Shown: positions 33,764 to 42,191 of the stretch, in pieces
How positions within the stretch are numbered: position 1 is the first letter of the stretch
Layout of the letters: each line of letters opens with the position of its first letter
Assembly (NCBI GenBank): GCA_020629135.1
Contig: JAHDDX010000015.1
Location: 1-42,424 of the forward strand
Reading direction: 5' to 3'
Length of the DNA: 42,424 bases
DNA from: Hellea sp.
Lineage (GTDB): Bacteria; Pseudomonadota; Alphaproteobacteria; Caulobacterales; Maricaulaceae
Position numbers and translations under genes: made by a program
Notes under the pieces: generated by a model
What the model saw: only the letters and a program-made list of their open reading frames with translations
Database searches by the model: none
What the model was told of the DNA's origin: nothing

Positions 33764-33926
33764 AGACGACCATTTTGAGCAAGATTAATTACCAATTAGA
33801 GAAGACGGGTTTTGTTCGGTTGATCGACCAATTTTTGCCTGTGGTTATTCAGGCCTTATGACCGAATGTGGGGATTGACCGCTACCTGTTAAGCGATATC
33901 CGCGGCGTTAGGACCTATGCCGACAT

Positions 33927-34031
33927 TTAGTTCAGTGCCTCGTAGGCTTCCAGGGTTTTCTCGCGGGAGCGCTGGCTGAATTGCCAGCGCCCGTCCGATG
34001 GTTCCAAATTCCCGACGATGTTCAGACCTGC
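33927..34031 (-). pseudogene. Possible C-terminal remnant of an unidentified gene
   Basis: An open minus-strand frame of 34 codons runs from a stop at 34034-34032 to a TAA at 33929-33927, without a start codon. Its translation begins GLNIVGNLEPSDGRWQFSQ and ends in a charged helix REKTLEAYEALN; third positions are mostly G or C, unlike the AT-rich flanks. It looks like the tail of a real protein left after deletion. I do not recognise the family, and chance cannot be excluded at this length. Confidence 0.3.
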
Positions 34032-34067
34032 TTATTTTCTGCTTTTATCGGAAAGGTCTGGGTTGGA

Positions 34068-35144
34068 TTAAAAATTCACACCGCTTTCTGCATAGATAAT
34101 CCTATCCTCGCCTGCAGGCAAATGAAGCGTTGTGCCATCCTGACTGACGGTTATTTTTCCGTCATATTCGGCGTCCATACCTTTGACGAACATCGGAATA
34201 AGCAGATCATTGGGCAGCATTGGAACGATATGATATAAAACCAGTGCCTGCGCATTCGCCATCTGAGCCGTCTTGGCCGCATCTACGGGCGAGGCGTGAT
34301 AGTCCTGAATATCAAACATAATTTTTTCAATGCCTTTGGCGCCATTGGCCTTGGCTGCCGCCTCCATGGTTTGAACCATTTCCATATTCAATGCCTCGTG
34401 AAACAGCACATCCACATCTTTAGAGGCCGTCGCGATATTTGGATCAAAGGCAGTATCGCCGGAAATTGAAATGGATCTGTCTTTGTAATCGATCCGATAT
34501 CCAATAGCGTTGGAAACAGGTTCGTGGCTGACTTTATAGGCCGTCACTTTAACATCGCCTTTTTCATAAACAATTTGGCTGCCGCTGGATAACTTAAATT
34601 CCTTTGCGGTCGCCCCAAACGAAGCTGGATTGGCGACATCGACACCGTGATGGGCCGTACGATATGTACTGTCGATTTGATAGGCCATATTAAAGCCGTC
34701 AACGACTTGTGCCGTTCCTACCGGGCCGTAAACCGGCGTTGGCTCAACCCGGCTGCTGTTAACCCAACTTCCCAGCAACATCTGGCCGAGGCCATCAATA
34801 TGGTCGGAATGCAGATGTGTCAGAAAAATGCCTTCTGCTCTGTCAATTGGGAACCCGATTGGCGCGAGGTTTTTTGACCCATTTGTACCCGCATCGAAAA
34901 TAAGGGGCTGATCGCCCGCCATGACGGCAATGCATGGTCCGCTGCGTTTTGGATCTGTCATAGGCGAGCCCGCGCCGCAAATATAGACATGAAGGCCGTC
35001 CTGCAAATCCGCCATAGGGTCAGCGCCCAGGCGCTCAGATATTAATCTTTCAAAACCGCGTTCCGCCATTTTCGGGATCAATACCTGACGACCGATAAAT
35101 AGAACCGCTAAGAAAGCGAGAGCAAATATACCGATTTTTTTCAT
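34068..35144 (-). CDS. MBL-fold metallo-hydrolase with N-terminal export/anchor segment
   Basis: 358 aa. Residues 3-20 form a hydrophobic signal or anchor (KKIGIFALAFLAVLFIG). The metallo-beta-lactamase fold is marked by VMAGDQPLIFDAGTNG, the metal motif THLHSDHIDGLGQ, ISGDTAFDPNIA and FHEALNMEM, and a late histidine in LVLYHIVPM. The spacing resembles the RNase Z/arylsulfatase (AtsA)-like branch rather than beta-lactamases. Substrate unknown; the protein is probably periplasmic. It follows the small membrane protein gene by two bases and has an AGAGG ribosome-binding site, so it is the third gene of an operon. Confidence 0.87.
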   Translation of the reverse strand: MKKIGIFALAFLAVLFIGRQVLIPKMAERGFERLISERLGADPMADLQDGLHVYICGAGSPMTDPKRSGPCIAVMAGDQPLIFDAGTNGSKNLAPIGFPIDRAEGIFLTHLHSDHIDGLGQMLLGSWVNSSRVEPTPVYGPVGTAQVVDGFNMAYQIDSTYRTAHHGVDVANPASFGATAKEFKLSSGSQIVYEKGDVKVTAYKVSHEPVSNAIGYRIDYKDRSISISGDTAFDPNIATASKDVDVLFHEALNMEMVQTMEAAAKANGAKGIEKIMFDIQDYHASPVDAAKTAQMANAQALVLYHIVPMLPNDLLIPMFVKGMDAEYDGKITVSQDGTTLHLPAGEDRIIYAESGVNF

Positions 35145-35146
35145 GA

Positions 35147-35521
35147 CTAAGCCTCTTTCTTTGAGAGTTTAAAGGCAGCAATCAACATGCTGACGATGAT
35201 CAACTCAATAATAATGGGTTGCGCGGCGCCATTGCCAATGCCGTTTGACGAGGCTTCAAAAAGGCGCCCGATGATGGTTAACCCGAACAGGCAAATCGGG
35301 ATAAGCAGCAATTTCGACTTTCCTTTGAACAAGGCCAGGGCGCTTGCGCCAGCGCCGGTTAAAAAGAATGCGCCGATATCTCCGGAAATCGCGCCTCGTC
35401 CTGCCGCATTGTCTGCCGATACTCCCAATATACCACCAATAATATCCGGCGACATGAAGGCTAATCCTCCCATTAAAAACCCAAAGACCATGGGTATAAA
35501 AATCAATATTTTTCTGAGCAT
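35147..35521 (-). CDS. Small integral membrane protein (DUF4345-like)
   Basis: 124 aa with four hydrophobic segments: LIFIPMVFGFLMGGLAF, GAFFLTGAGASALALF, LLLIPICLFGLTIIG and IIIELIIVSMLIAAF. The arginine in AAGRGAISGDIGAF and the RLFEASSNG loop follow the pattern of small four-helix DUF4345-type proteins; that assignment is tentative. A GGGGGAG ribosome-binding site precedes the ATG. Located between the HCCA-isomerase-like and MBL genes with 9- and 2-base gaps, so co-expressed with both. Function unknown. Confidence 0.75.
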   Translation of the reverse strand: MLRKILIFIPMVFGFLMGGLAFMSPDIIGGILGVSADNAAGRGAISGDIGAFFLTGAGASALALFKGKSKLLLIPICLFGLTIIGRLFEASSNGIGNGAAQPIIIELIIVSMLIAAFKLSKKEA

Positions 35522-35530
35522 AAACTCCCC

Positions 35531-36664
35531 CTATGAAACCTGTTTTTGCAATGCATGTTCTATAACCCAAAGGCGGTCTTGCCCCCAGGTAATTGTATCG
35601 CCAACGCGAAAGCTGGGTACGCCCCAAATGCCACGATCCATCATTTCTCTACGATTACTCTCAGCTTCCGCGCGCCAATCATCATTGCCTAAAATAGATT
35701 TGGCGTCGCTCCAATTCAAGCCAGCGCGCTCGACGATTTTTTGAAGACCGGATTTAGACCCGGCATTTATTCCTTCTGCCCAGACACCCTGCAGCCAGCT
35801 TTGCACATATTCATAGGCGCGCCCTTGTTCGCGGGCCCAAGGAATGAGCGAATAGCCGAGCTCTACCGGACGACCAACCGGGTCCATTACTCTTCCAAAT
35901 TCAACCCCGAGGCGGCGCGCTTCGCGGGCCGTATCCAGCGGAATATATTTCTTCTTAGCCGCGGGCACGGGCAGGCCGCGCATGACCATAGGAAGCACAA
36001 ACCGGATCTTGAGCTCAGCGCCATAGGCATCGGCTAATTCTTTAACGCGGTCGCGGGTGATTGCGGTGTAGGGGGAGCGAAACGAGGTATACCAGTGGAT
36101 CACCGCGTTGGTATTACCTGAACCCGTGGGTATCTGCGGCGGTGAGTATATATAGTCTTTGTGGGCATTGTCCTGGCGCAAACCTAATTCCGTGAGCCTT
36201 GCCTCTAGGTAATGCAGCCGGTCCAGACCCCAATACCATTCGCCTCCATAATATAGCGTTCCGCCCAGGTAATGACCTAGTTTTTCCCGCCGTGCATCGG
36301 CTTCAAATGTATTCCCGGCGGGTGTCTGCGCCTTGATCTCAAAATTAAGGCCGGCCTTTTTTGCCAGGCGCATTGCATCCATTTTTGAATAGTCTATTAA
36401 CTTGGCCCGCTCCGGGGCCGCGCCGTCATCTGGCGGGCCGACCAGGTGGGTCACCATTTCGATCTTATATCGCGATGAAAATTCAGACAGCACTGTTTCA
36501 AGAAGCTGCGAATACGGATCGGATGGATCGTGAAAAAATTCCACTATGTGATCTTTACCAGCTTTGATCCTTTGGCGCTCAAATTGTGCGCGCTTTTTGT
36601 CCTGCGTTTCCTGGCTCAGCATTTTGGCGGCAATACGGGGGACTATGAGGGAATTTAAAGACAT
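35531..36664 (-). CDS. Duplicated DsbA-fold protein of the 2-hydroxychromene-2-carboxylate isomerase (HCCA/GST-kappa-like) family
   Basis: 377 aa made of two thioredoxin-like DsbA-fold units. The first begins at about residue 39 (HIVEFFHDPSDPYSQLLETV), the second at about 185 (AVIHWYTSFRSPYTAITRDR) and ends GIWGVPSFRVGDTITWGQDR. Neither carries a CxxC, so it is not a disulfide oxidoreductase; the SPY-type motif is that of HCCA isomerase/GST-kappa, where Ser activates glutathione. HCCA isomerases act in naphthalene-type aromatic breakdown, but many homologues are uncharacterised. First gene of a three-gene operon with the membrane protein and MBL hydrolase. Confidence 0.8.
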   Translation of the reverse strand: MSLNSLIVPRIAAKMLSQETQDKKRAQFERQRIKAGKDHIVEFFHDPSDPYSQLLETVLSEFSSRYKIEMVTHLVGPPDDGAAPERAKLIDYSKMDAMRLAKKAGLNFEIKAQTPAGNTFEADARREKLGHYLGGTLYYGGEWYWGLDRLHYLEARLTELGLRQDNAHKDYIYSPPQIPTGSGNTNAVIHWYTSFRSPYTAITRDRVKELADAYGAELKIRFVLPMVMRGLPVPAAKKKYIPLDTAREARRLGVEFGRVMDPVGRPVELGYSLIPWAREQGRAYEYVQSWLQGVWAEGINAGSKSGLQKIVERAGLNWSDAKSILGNDDWRAEAESNRREMMDRGIWGVPSFRVGDTITWGQDRLWVIEHALQKQVS

Positions 36665-36765
36665 GCGTTCTTTTTAAAGGAAAGTTTCTCCCTAAGGATA
36701 CTTGTTTCTACTAAACCCCTTGAACTTATGAATATGGCATTGCAAGTGTCATAATGCAAAGGCGG

Positions 36766-36786
36766 ATGAGCGTAAAGCTCATTTTT
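36766..36786 (+). terminator. Orphan terminator-like hairpin (plus strand)
   Basis: ATGAGC (36766-36771) and GCTCAT (36777-36782) form a perfect 6-base stem with loop GTAAA followed by a run of five T (36782-36786). It faces the plus strand, where no gene precedes it, so it could end a short RNA or be accidental. The rest of the 275-base gap 36665-36939 shows no gene I can support. Confidence 0.35.
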
Positions 36787-36939
36787 GGATAATCATTGAT
36801 GAGAGACGACTGCGTTTTATGCGGTCTTTGTGGCTTGTACTAACTTGTAGAAATTGGACCATGACCCAGTTTGAATTCGGGTGTCGTAAAGATGACTTTT
36901 AGTCAAAATCTTGCCTGAATGACCATGTGAAACCCAAAT

Positions 36940-37902
36940 TTAAATACGCGGTACTGCGGGCAGTCCAATAGTGTTCGCAGGCTTTGTAAGTTCAACATCG
37001 AAAGTAATGTCGGTAAAAGTAACGGATTTCCCGCATGTCGAACATTTCAGCTCAAGAACCAGATCGCTATTACAAGTTTTATGCGATAATAACAAAGGGG
37101 ATCCTTTTGGGGACGGATACCAGCGATCGCCCCAATTCATCAATGCAATCAGTATTGGATAAATATCCCGGCCTTTGTCGGTCAATTTGTAACGGCTATG
37201 GCGTCGTTCCGGAATATTGAATTTTTCAATGATGCCTTTGTCGATTAATACCGCTAAGCGTTCAGTCAATACGTTAGAAGCAATTGCGCTATCATCTTGA
37301 ATTTCTTGAAATTTATTTAGTCCAGTGAACAAAGATCGTATGATTAAAGCTGACCAGCGGTCGCCTATGATTTCGGCAATATTGTCAAACAGGGCAGTCT
37401 GTGTGGTCGGATTTGAGGACGACCTTCGACGTCCATAAGTCGCCTTCATCATTCCAAGGCCGGGACCATTGGCCCAGTCAATCTCGCGGGCATCAATGTC
37501 TTTGTGACACGTGCCGCAAGCCGGGCTGGGATCTGCTTTACCACCGCATTTTTTATGGGTCAGTGAGATCGCCATTTTTCCTTCTCGTTCGCCCCAGTTT
37601 TTCTCCCAATGCAACATACAGAGGGCAACGGGATATACATCCAGAAACTTGGCAGTGGCTCGATATTCAAATCGCTTGGGCCGATCTGAATATTGGACCT
37701 TTTCCAGGCAGTCGGCGTCTATCAGCTTGCGCAACCGGTCGCTAATAACGGTTTTGAGAAGGCCAGTGTGAGACTTGAACTCAGTGAACCGTCTTGCGCC
37801 CAGCCAATAGCTTTCCATTATCAATAGTGTCGGCTTATCACCAACTACTTCAAGCGCGCGCCAGATGGAGCAGGTACGTATATATTGCACGTTATTGTTC
37901 AT
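36940..37902 (-). CDS. Tandem HxlR-family transcriptional regulator
   Basis: 320 aa containing two HxlR winged-helix domains. Repeat 1: CSIWRALEVVGDKPTLLIME, RFTEFKSHTGLLKTVISDRL and RFEYRATAKFLDVYPVAL. Repeat 2: LFDNIAEIIGDRWSALIIRS, KFQEIQ, SNVLTERLAVLIDKGIIEKF and RYKLTDKGRDIYPILIALMNW. Each repeat is followed by a cysteine-rich tail (HKKCGG..CGTCHKD; HKTC..CSTCGKS) that looks like a small zinc-binding element. HxlR proteins usually dimerise, so a tandem form may act as a built-in dimer. It is divergent from the acyl-CoA synthetase and has a 16-base motif in that shared promoter. Confidence 0.9.
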   Translation of the reverse strand: MNNNVQYIRTCSIWRALEVVGDKPTLLIMESYWLGARRFTEFKSHTGLLKTVISDRLRKLIDADCLEKVQYSDRPKRFEYRATAKFLDVYPVALCMLHWEKNWGEREGKMAISLTHKKCGGKADPSPACGTCHKDIDAREIDWANGPGLGMMKATYGRRRSSSNPTTQTALFDNIAEIIGDRWSALIIRSLFTGLNKFQEIQDDSAIASNVLTERLAVLIDKGIIEKFNIPERRHSRYKLTDKGRDIYPILIALMNWGDRWYPSPKGSPLLLSHKTCNSDLVLELKCSTCGKSVTFTDITFDVELTKPANTIGLPAVPRI

Positions 37903-37951
37903 TTAGTTTGCAATGGACCTCTGGCGTTGACCCGGCTCTCATAAAAAAATA

Positions 37952-37967
37952 GGTATGTTTATACAAG
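37952..37967 (+). promoter_or_regulatory. Putative HxlR operator in the hxlR/acyl-CoA synthetase divergent promoter
   Basis: GGTATGTTTATACAAG, with the inner inverted repeat GTAT-N4-ATAC, lies 50 bases upstream of the regulator ATG and about 19 bases upstream of the ligase ATG. The reverse complement of the same motif, 15 of 16 identical, occurs at 39714-39729 before the second TonB receptor. Confidence 0.65.
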
Positions 37968-37986
37968 TAAACTTTCGGGGAAGATT

Positions 37987-39651
37987 ATGCAAACCAGTTC
38001 GAAAGACCGCATTCGGGACTATCAGGCGAAAGGCTGGTGGGATGATCAAACCTTAAGCGATCTGTTTGCGAAAGCCATGGAATTATCGCCAGATAATCTG
38101 GCGCTCGCAGATCCACCGAACCGGGCAAACCTTGTATCCGGCCCCGTAAAACGATTGACGTTTTCCGAAATCGACGCAGCCGTTGACCGGATTGGCAATT
38201 GGTTATTTGAGGCGGGTTTGCGGGAAGGGGATATTGTCCTTGTGCAAATGCCAAATACGGTTGAGATTGTTTTGGTCTACTTGGCGGCTGCCCGGCTTGG
38301 CCTGATCTTAAGCCCGGTCGCCGTTCAATATGGCCAGTTTGAACTTGCCCATATTCAAAGCGTGATAGACCCCAAGGCCTACATGGCGTTTCGGCATTTT
38401 CGTGGGGAGGTCTTTGGGCCAAACCTGACGGATGCTCTGACCGATGATTGTCTGACACTATTTTGGGGGGATGATGACTTTAATCTCGAAGCCGCCGCAG
38501 AGCCCAGTTCTGCCTATCGCGATTACATAGCCGGGTTGAAAGCCGACCCGAATGATGTGTTCACCATTTGCTGGACGTCGGGCACGACAGGCCGATCAAA
38601 AGGGGTGCCGCGCAGCCACAATCAATGGATGGGCTCGGCTTTGGCTTGTATCGACTCGGTAAACCTTCCTGAGGGCTCGATTTATTTGAACCCGTTTCCA
38701 TTCATCAATATGGCGGCGATTGGCGGGTTTTTATATTTCTGGTTAATGAATCGGGGGCGGCTTGTTTTACACCATCCTTTTGACGGTCCGGTGTTTTTGT
38801 CCCAGCTGCAAAACGAAAAGGCGGCCTATACGATCGCGCCGCCGGCCCTCCTTAATCAGATCATCGCCACCAAGGATCAGGTCAAAGCCGGTTTTGATCT
38901 TTCCAGTGTTAAGCTCATAGGATCAGGCAGTGCGCCGCTCAGCCCGCATATGATCAAAGGTTTCAAAGACGAATTTGATATCGACGTTGTGAATGTGTTT
39001 GGATCAAATGAAGGATCAGCTTTGTTGTCCGGTCCGCATGACGTGGCGGATCCCGAAGAACGGGCGCTTTATTTTCCCCGTTTTGGCCGCGAAGATATTA
39101 AATGGCCAAATCGAATTGCCAATCGCATGCACACAAAGCTAATTGATCTGGAAACGGGTGAAGAGATTACAAAGCCCGGAATTCCCGGCGAGCTTTGCTT
39201 GACTGGCGCGACCATATTTGATGGTTATTATAAATCACCAGAAGATAATGCGGCGGCGTTTACTGAAGACGGCTATTTTAGAAGCGGAGATCTGTTTCAG
39301 ATCACTGGCGACGCGGAACAATATTATCAGTTTGTCGGACGCTGCAAGGCACTGATCATTCGGGGCGGTGTCAATATTTCGCCCGAAGAACTGGACGAAG
39401 TTCTATCCTCCCATCCCCAAATAGCAGAGGCCGCCGTGGCGAGCTATCCGGACGACATTATGGGTGAAAAAATCTGCGCCTTTGTCGTGCCGTCCGCAGG
39501 ACAGTCGCTTAGCCTTGAAGATCTGAAATCCTATTTTGAAAGCCAGAATATTGCGAAGTTCAAATGGCCCGAAAAAATCAAAATCATGGAGGCGTTGCCT
39601 CGTAATCCGATGAACAAAGTTGTGCGGACGGAGTTATCCAAGTTGATTTAA
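37987..39651 (+). CDS. AMP-forming acyl/aryl-CoA synthetase
   Basis: 554 aa, standard length for an ANL-superfamily ligase. P-loop TICWTSGTTGRSKGVPRSH, adenine site VFGSNEGSALL, hinge DGYFRSGDL, GRCKALIIRGGVNISPEELD and the C-terminal catalytic lysine region RNPMNKVVRTEL are intact. It activates a carboxylic acid to its CoA ester with ATP. The substrate may be an aryl acid (benzoate, cinnamate, ferulate type) or a fatty acid; the downstream tannase-family gene and TonB receptor favour an aromatic acid. A GGGGAAG ribosome-binding site precedes the ATG. Divergent from the HxlR gene and upstream of the receptor on the same strand. Confidence 0.9.
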   Translation: MQTSSKDRIRDYQAKGWWDDQTLSDLFAKAMELSPDNLALADPPNRANLVSGPVKRLTFSEIDAAVDRIGNWLFEAGLREGDIVLVQMPNTVEIVLVYLAAARLGLILSPVAVQYGQFELAHIQSVIDPKAYMAFRHFRGEVFGPNLTDALTDDCLTLFWGDDDFNLEAAAEPSSAYRDYIAGLKADPNDVFTICWTSGTTGRSKGVPRSHNQWMGSALACIDSVNLPEGSIYLNPFPFINMAAIGGFLYFWLMNRGRLVLHHPFDGPVFLSQLQNEKAAYTIAPPALLNQIIATKDQVKAGFDLSSVKLIGSGSAPLSPHMIKGFKDEFDIDVVNVFGSNEGSALLSGPHDVADPEERALYFPRFGREDIKWPNRIANRMHTKLIDLETGEEITKPGIPGELCLTGATIFDGYYKSPEDNAAAFTEDGYFRSGDLFQITGDAEQYYQFVGRCKALIIRGGVNISPEELDEVLSSHPQIAEAAVASYPDDIMGEKICAFVVPSAGQSLSLEDLKSYFESQNIAKFKWPEKIKIMEALPRNPMNKVVRTELSKLI

Positions 39652-39713
39652 TGAAACGAGCCGCGATTGATAAGCCACATTTTAGAATTGAATTATAAGC
39701 AGTATTAATTTTG

Positions 39714-39729
39714 CTTGCATAAACATACC
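39714..39729 (-). promoter_or_regulatory. Second copy of the HxlR-type motif upstream of TonB receptor 2
   Basis: On the minus strand this reads GGTATGTTTATGCAAG, one base different from the copy at 37952-37967, and similarity continues for several bases beyond. It ends 55 bases upstream of the receptor ATG, a normal operator or activator position. Confidence 0.65.
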
Positions 39730-39784
39730 AACTTAAATATCCTCTTTGTATATCGACCTGAGAGTCGGAATTAAGGGGAAAATT

Positions 39785-42139
39785 ATGAATACTCAAAAAC
39801 TACTGGGCATTTCTGCCTTGGCTTTAACTATAGCCATGCCATCTCAATGGGCTTCGGCGCAGGTGCTAGACGAAATTATCGTTACATCTCAAAAACGCGA
39901 GCAATCCTTGAAAGATGTTCCGATCTCAATGGCGGCGATTGACGGGGCGACCATTGAAAACCGCAGCATTGATGATTTGTCGACCTTATCACAGTCCATG
40001 CCTAATGTTTTCATCAATGAGAACCAGATCGACTCGACCATTAGCGTGCGCGGTGTCACCACGGGGAATAATAAAGGTTTTGAACAATCCGTCGGTATGT
40101 ATTTTGACGGTATTTCCTATGGACGCAGCCAATTAATTCGAACGCCGCTCGTTGACCTTGAACGGGTCGAAGTCCTGCGTGGTCCTCAGCCAACCCTTTT
40201 TGGTAAAAACGCCATTGCTGGTGCAGTAAGCGTCATATCGGCTAAGCCCACTGATGAGTTTGAGGGTAAAGTTTCCGCTTCTTATGAAGTTGAGCATGAA
40301 GAAACACAGCTTCTCGGCGTGATTTCCGGTCCGCTTGGAGATTCAATAAAAGGACGCTTGACGGCCTCCTATCGGGATATGAGCGGTTGGATTACCAATA
40401 CGCGGCTGAACCGGGTCGAGCCGCAACGTGAGGAATATTATCTGCGTGGGCAATTGGCCTATGATGAAGGTGGCCCGTTGGACATCAATTTCAAGGCTGA
40501 ATATGCGAGCTTTGACAGTCTCGGTTACGCGATGGAAGCGTTACTCCCGCAAGATGGATACAGCCTGATCTTCTCAGAGGCCAATGGCATTTTCGTCGAA
40601 ACCGAAGAAGACTGGGTGCGCGCCAGTGATGAAGTCCACAGCTTCAACGAAATGTATAATGGCGTCCTGACCGCCAATTATGATCTGGGCGGTCATAAGC
40701 TGACTTCGATCACAGGCTATGTTGAATATGATACGGAGGAAACGCTAGACGTTGACTATGTCACGCTTGATATCCTGGATGGGACCAATCAGACCGAAAA
40801 GTATAATCAATTTTCGCAAGAGCTTCGGATTACGTCTCCCGGCGGTGAGAATCTCGACTATATCGCAGGTGTGTTTTATCAGACCGGTGATGTTGATGTT
40901 ACTGACACCGTATTTCTTGGACAATTCTTGAACCTGGCGGGCCCTCCGGTTTCGTTGTTAGCGGGAACCAATTGGTACCGCGAATATGAGCAAAGCTCTG
41001 ATCTTTACTCAATTTTTGCGCAAGGCGATTTACGGCTTGGCGACAAGCTGACTTTAACCGCAGGTGCGCGATATTCCCACGAAAAGAAAGACGGGGCTCG
41101 AACCCTGGTTCTTCAGGCGCCAGCCAGCAATCCGCTTTTGAACCTGCCTTCACCTATCCCGGGACAAGCCAACCAGCTTGAGCTCCTATGGGGAGCCGTT
41201 TTGAATGTCGGGCCGCATAGTGTGCCAAATGCTAATCTGGCGGGTGAACAATTTGACGGTAAGATCACCGAAGACTCCTTCGACCCGATGATCCGTCTGC
41301 AATATGATGCGAGCGATGCCGTTTCGCTTCACGCGTCATATACACAAGGCTCCAAGGCCGGCGGATTTGATATCCGGTCAAATTCCATTCCAGGAACGCC
41401 AGGCATTGGCAATCCGGGCACTTTCGAATTTGGCGGCGAAAAGGCGGAAAGCTTTGAGGTCGGCGCGAAAGCGTCAACAGATCGTGCGCGGTTTAACGTG
41501 ACGGCCTTCCAGACCGATTATGATGATCTTCAGACCAACATCTTTGACGGCGTCCTGGGCTTCCTGGTCCAAAATGCGTCGGCCGCCCGGGTTAAGGGCA
41601 TCGAAGTGGATGGGCGTTTCCTGTTGAGCCAAAACCTCGAGCTTTATGGCTCGGCGGGTTATCTGGACTACAAATTCACCAATTATCCGGACAGCCAATG
41701 TGCCTATCAGGAAACACCGACCAACGGTATTTTCTGTGATCGGTCAGGCTTTACGGCGCCTTACGCACCTGAGTTTACAACGAATTTTGGTGTCGATTAT
41801 GAAACCGATATCAGCGACAGCCTCGTGCTGGATTTGAACTTAAATGTCGATACATCGTCGTCATACTTCCTGGTGACGAACCTCGATCCAAACTTGACTG
41901 AAAACGGTTATACCAAACTTGGCGGACAGATCGGGATTGGCAGTACAGAGGGGAATTGGCGCTTCTCTGTGATCGGGGATAATCTGACCGATGAACGTAT
42001 CCGGGTTATTGGCGGCACACTGCCGCTCGCGCGTACTTTCGTTCAACTGGCGTCCGGCGGGGCATTGGATGGTATCGGTTATGACGCGATCTATGCGCGA
42101 CCACGCAATATTACATTTAAGCTCGATTATAATTTCTAG
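39785..42139 (+). CDS. TonB-dependent receptor
   Basis: 784 aa from the ATG at 39785 (AAGGGGA ribosome-binding site; an in-frame start at 39746 would put 13 polar residues before the signal peptide). The signal peptide ends QWASA, followed at once by the TonB-box-like VLDEIIVTSQKREQSLKDVP. The plug contains SVRGV, YFDGISYGR, VEVLRGPQPTLFGKNAIAGA and VSVISAKP; the barrel ends FKLDYNF with terminal Phe. It belongs to the common TonB receptor family used by sphingomonad-like bacteria for aromatic or terpenoid compounds and siderophores. Neighbouring acyl-CoA synthetase and tannase-family gene suggest a plant-phenolic ligand; this is inference. Confidence 0.94.
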   Translation: MNTQKLLGISALALTIAMPSQWASAQVLDEIIVTSQKREQSLKDVPISMAAIDGATIENRSIDDLSTLSQSMPNVFINENQIDSTISVRGVTTGNNKGFEQSVGMYFDGISYGRSQLIRTPLVDLERVEVLRGPQPTLFGKNAIAGAVSVISAKPTDEFEGKVSASYEVEHEETQLLGVISGPLGDSIKGRLTASYRDMSGWITNTRLNRVEPQREEYYLRGQLAYDEGGPLDINFKAEYASFDSLGYAMEALLPQDGYSLIFSEANGIFVETEEDWVRASDEVHSFNEMYNGVLTANYDLGGHKLTSITGYVEYDTEETLDVDYVTLDILDGTNQTEKYNQFSQELRITSPGGENLDYIAGVFYQTGDVDVTDTVFLGQFLNLAGPPVSLLAGTNWYREYEQSSDLYSIFAQGDLRLGDKLTLTAGARYSHEKKDGARTLVLQAPASNPLLNLPSPIPGQANQLELLWGAVLNVGPHSVPNANLAGEQFDGKITEDSFDPMIRLQYDASDAVSLHASYTQGSKAGGFDIRSNSIPGTPGIGNPGTFEFGGEKAESFEVGAKASTDRARFNVTAFQTDYDDLQTNIFDGVLGFLVQNASAARVKGIEVDGRFLLSQNLELYGSAGYLDYKFTNYPDSQCAYQETPTNGIFCDRSGFTAPYAPEFTTNFGVDYETDISDSLVLDLNLNVDTSSSYFLVTNLDPNLTENGYTKLGGQIGIGSTEGNWRFSVIGDNLTDERIRVIGGTLPLARTFVQLASGGALDGIGYDAIYARPRNITFKLDYNF

Positions 42140-42158
42140 AGAATTTCACATTCTATCT

Positions 42159-42183
42159 AAGGCCCGTTTATCGGGCCTTTTTT
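42159..42183 (+). terminator. Rho-independent terminator after TonB receptor 2
   Basis: Perfect 8-base stem AAGGCCCG (42159-42166) and CGGGCCTT (42172-42179) with a five-base loop and a T run through 42183, 20 bases after the receptor stop. Confidence 0.93.
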
Positions 42184-42191
42184 ATGTCGGT

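Larger units (their letters stand above)
33717..34067. other. Intergenic region between halogenase array and MBL operon
   Basis: About 350 bases with no convincing intact gene. It holds the halogenase-promoter inverted repeat at its left end, a 34-codon plus-strand ORF (33757-33861) that I do not trust because its start lies inside the repeat, and a GC-richer minus-strand frame (33927-34031) that reads like the end of a lost gene. Confidence 0.5.

Noticed and set aside
33757-33861. 34-codon plus-strand ORF beginning MHKTTILSKINYQ
   Set aside because: Start codon lies inside the perfect inverted repeat, no ribosome-binding site, no recognised family; not supported as a gene.
36799-36843. 14-codon ORF with CVLCGLCG that resembles the start of a 4Fe-4S ferredoxin motif
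   Set aside because: It stops directly after the motif, has no fourth cysteine or Pro, and is too short to judge; probably coincidence.
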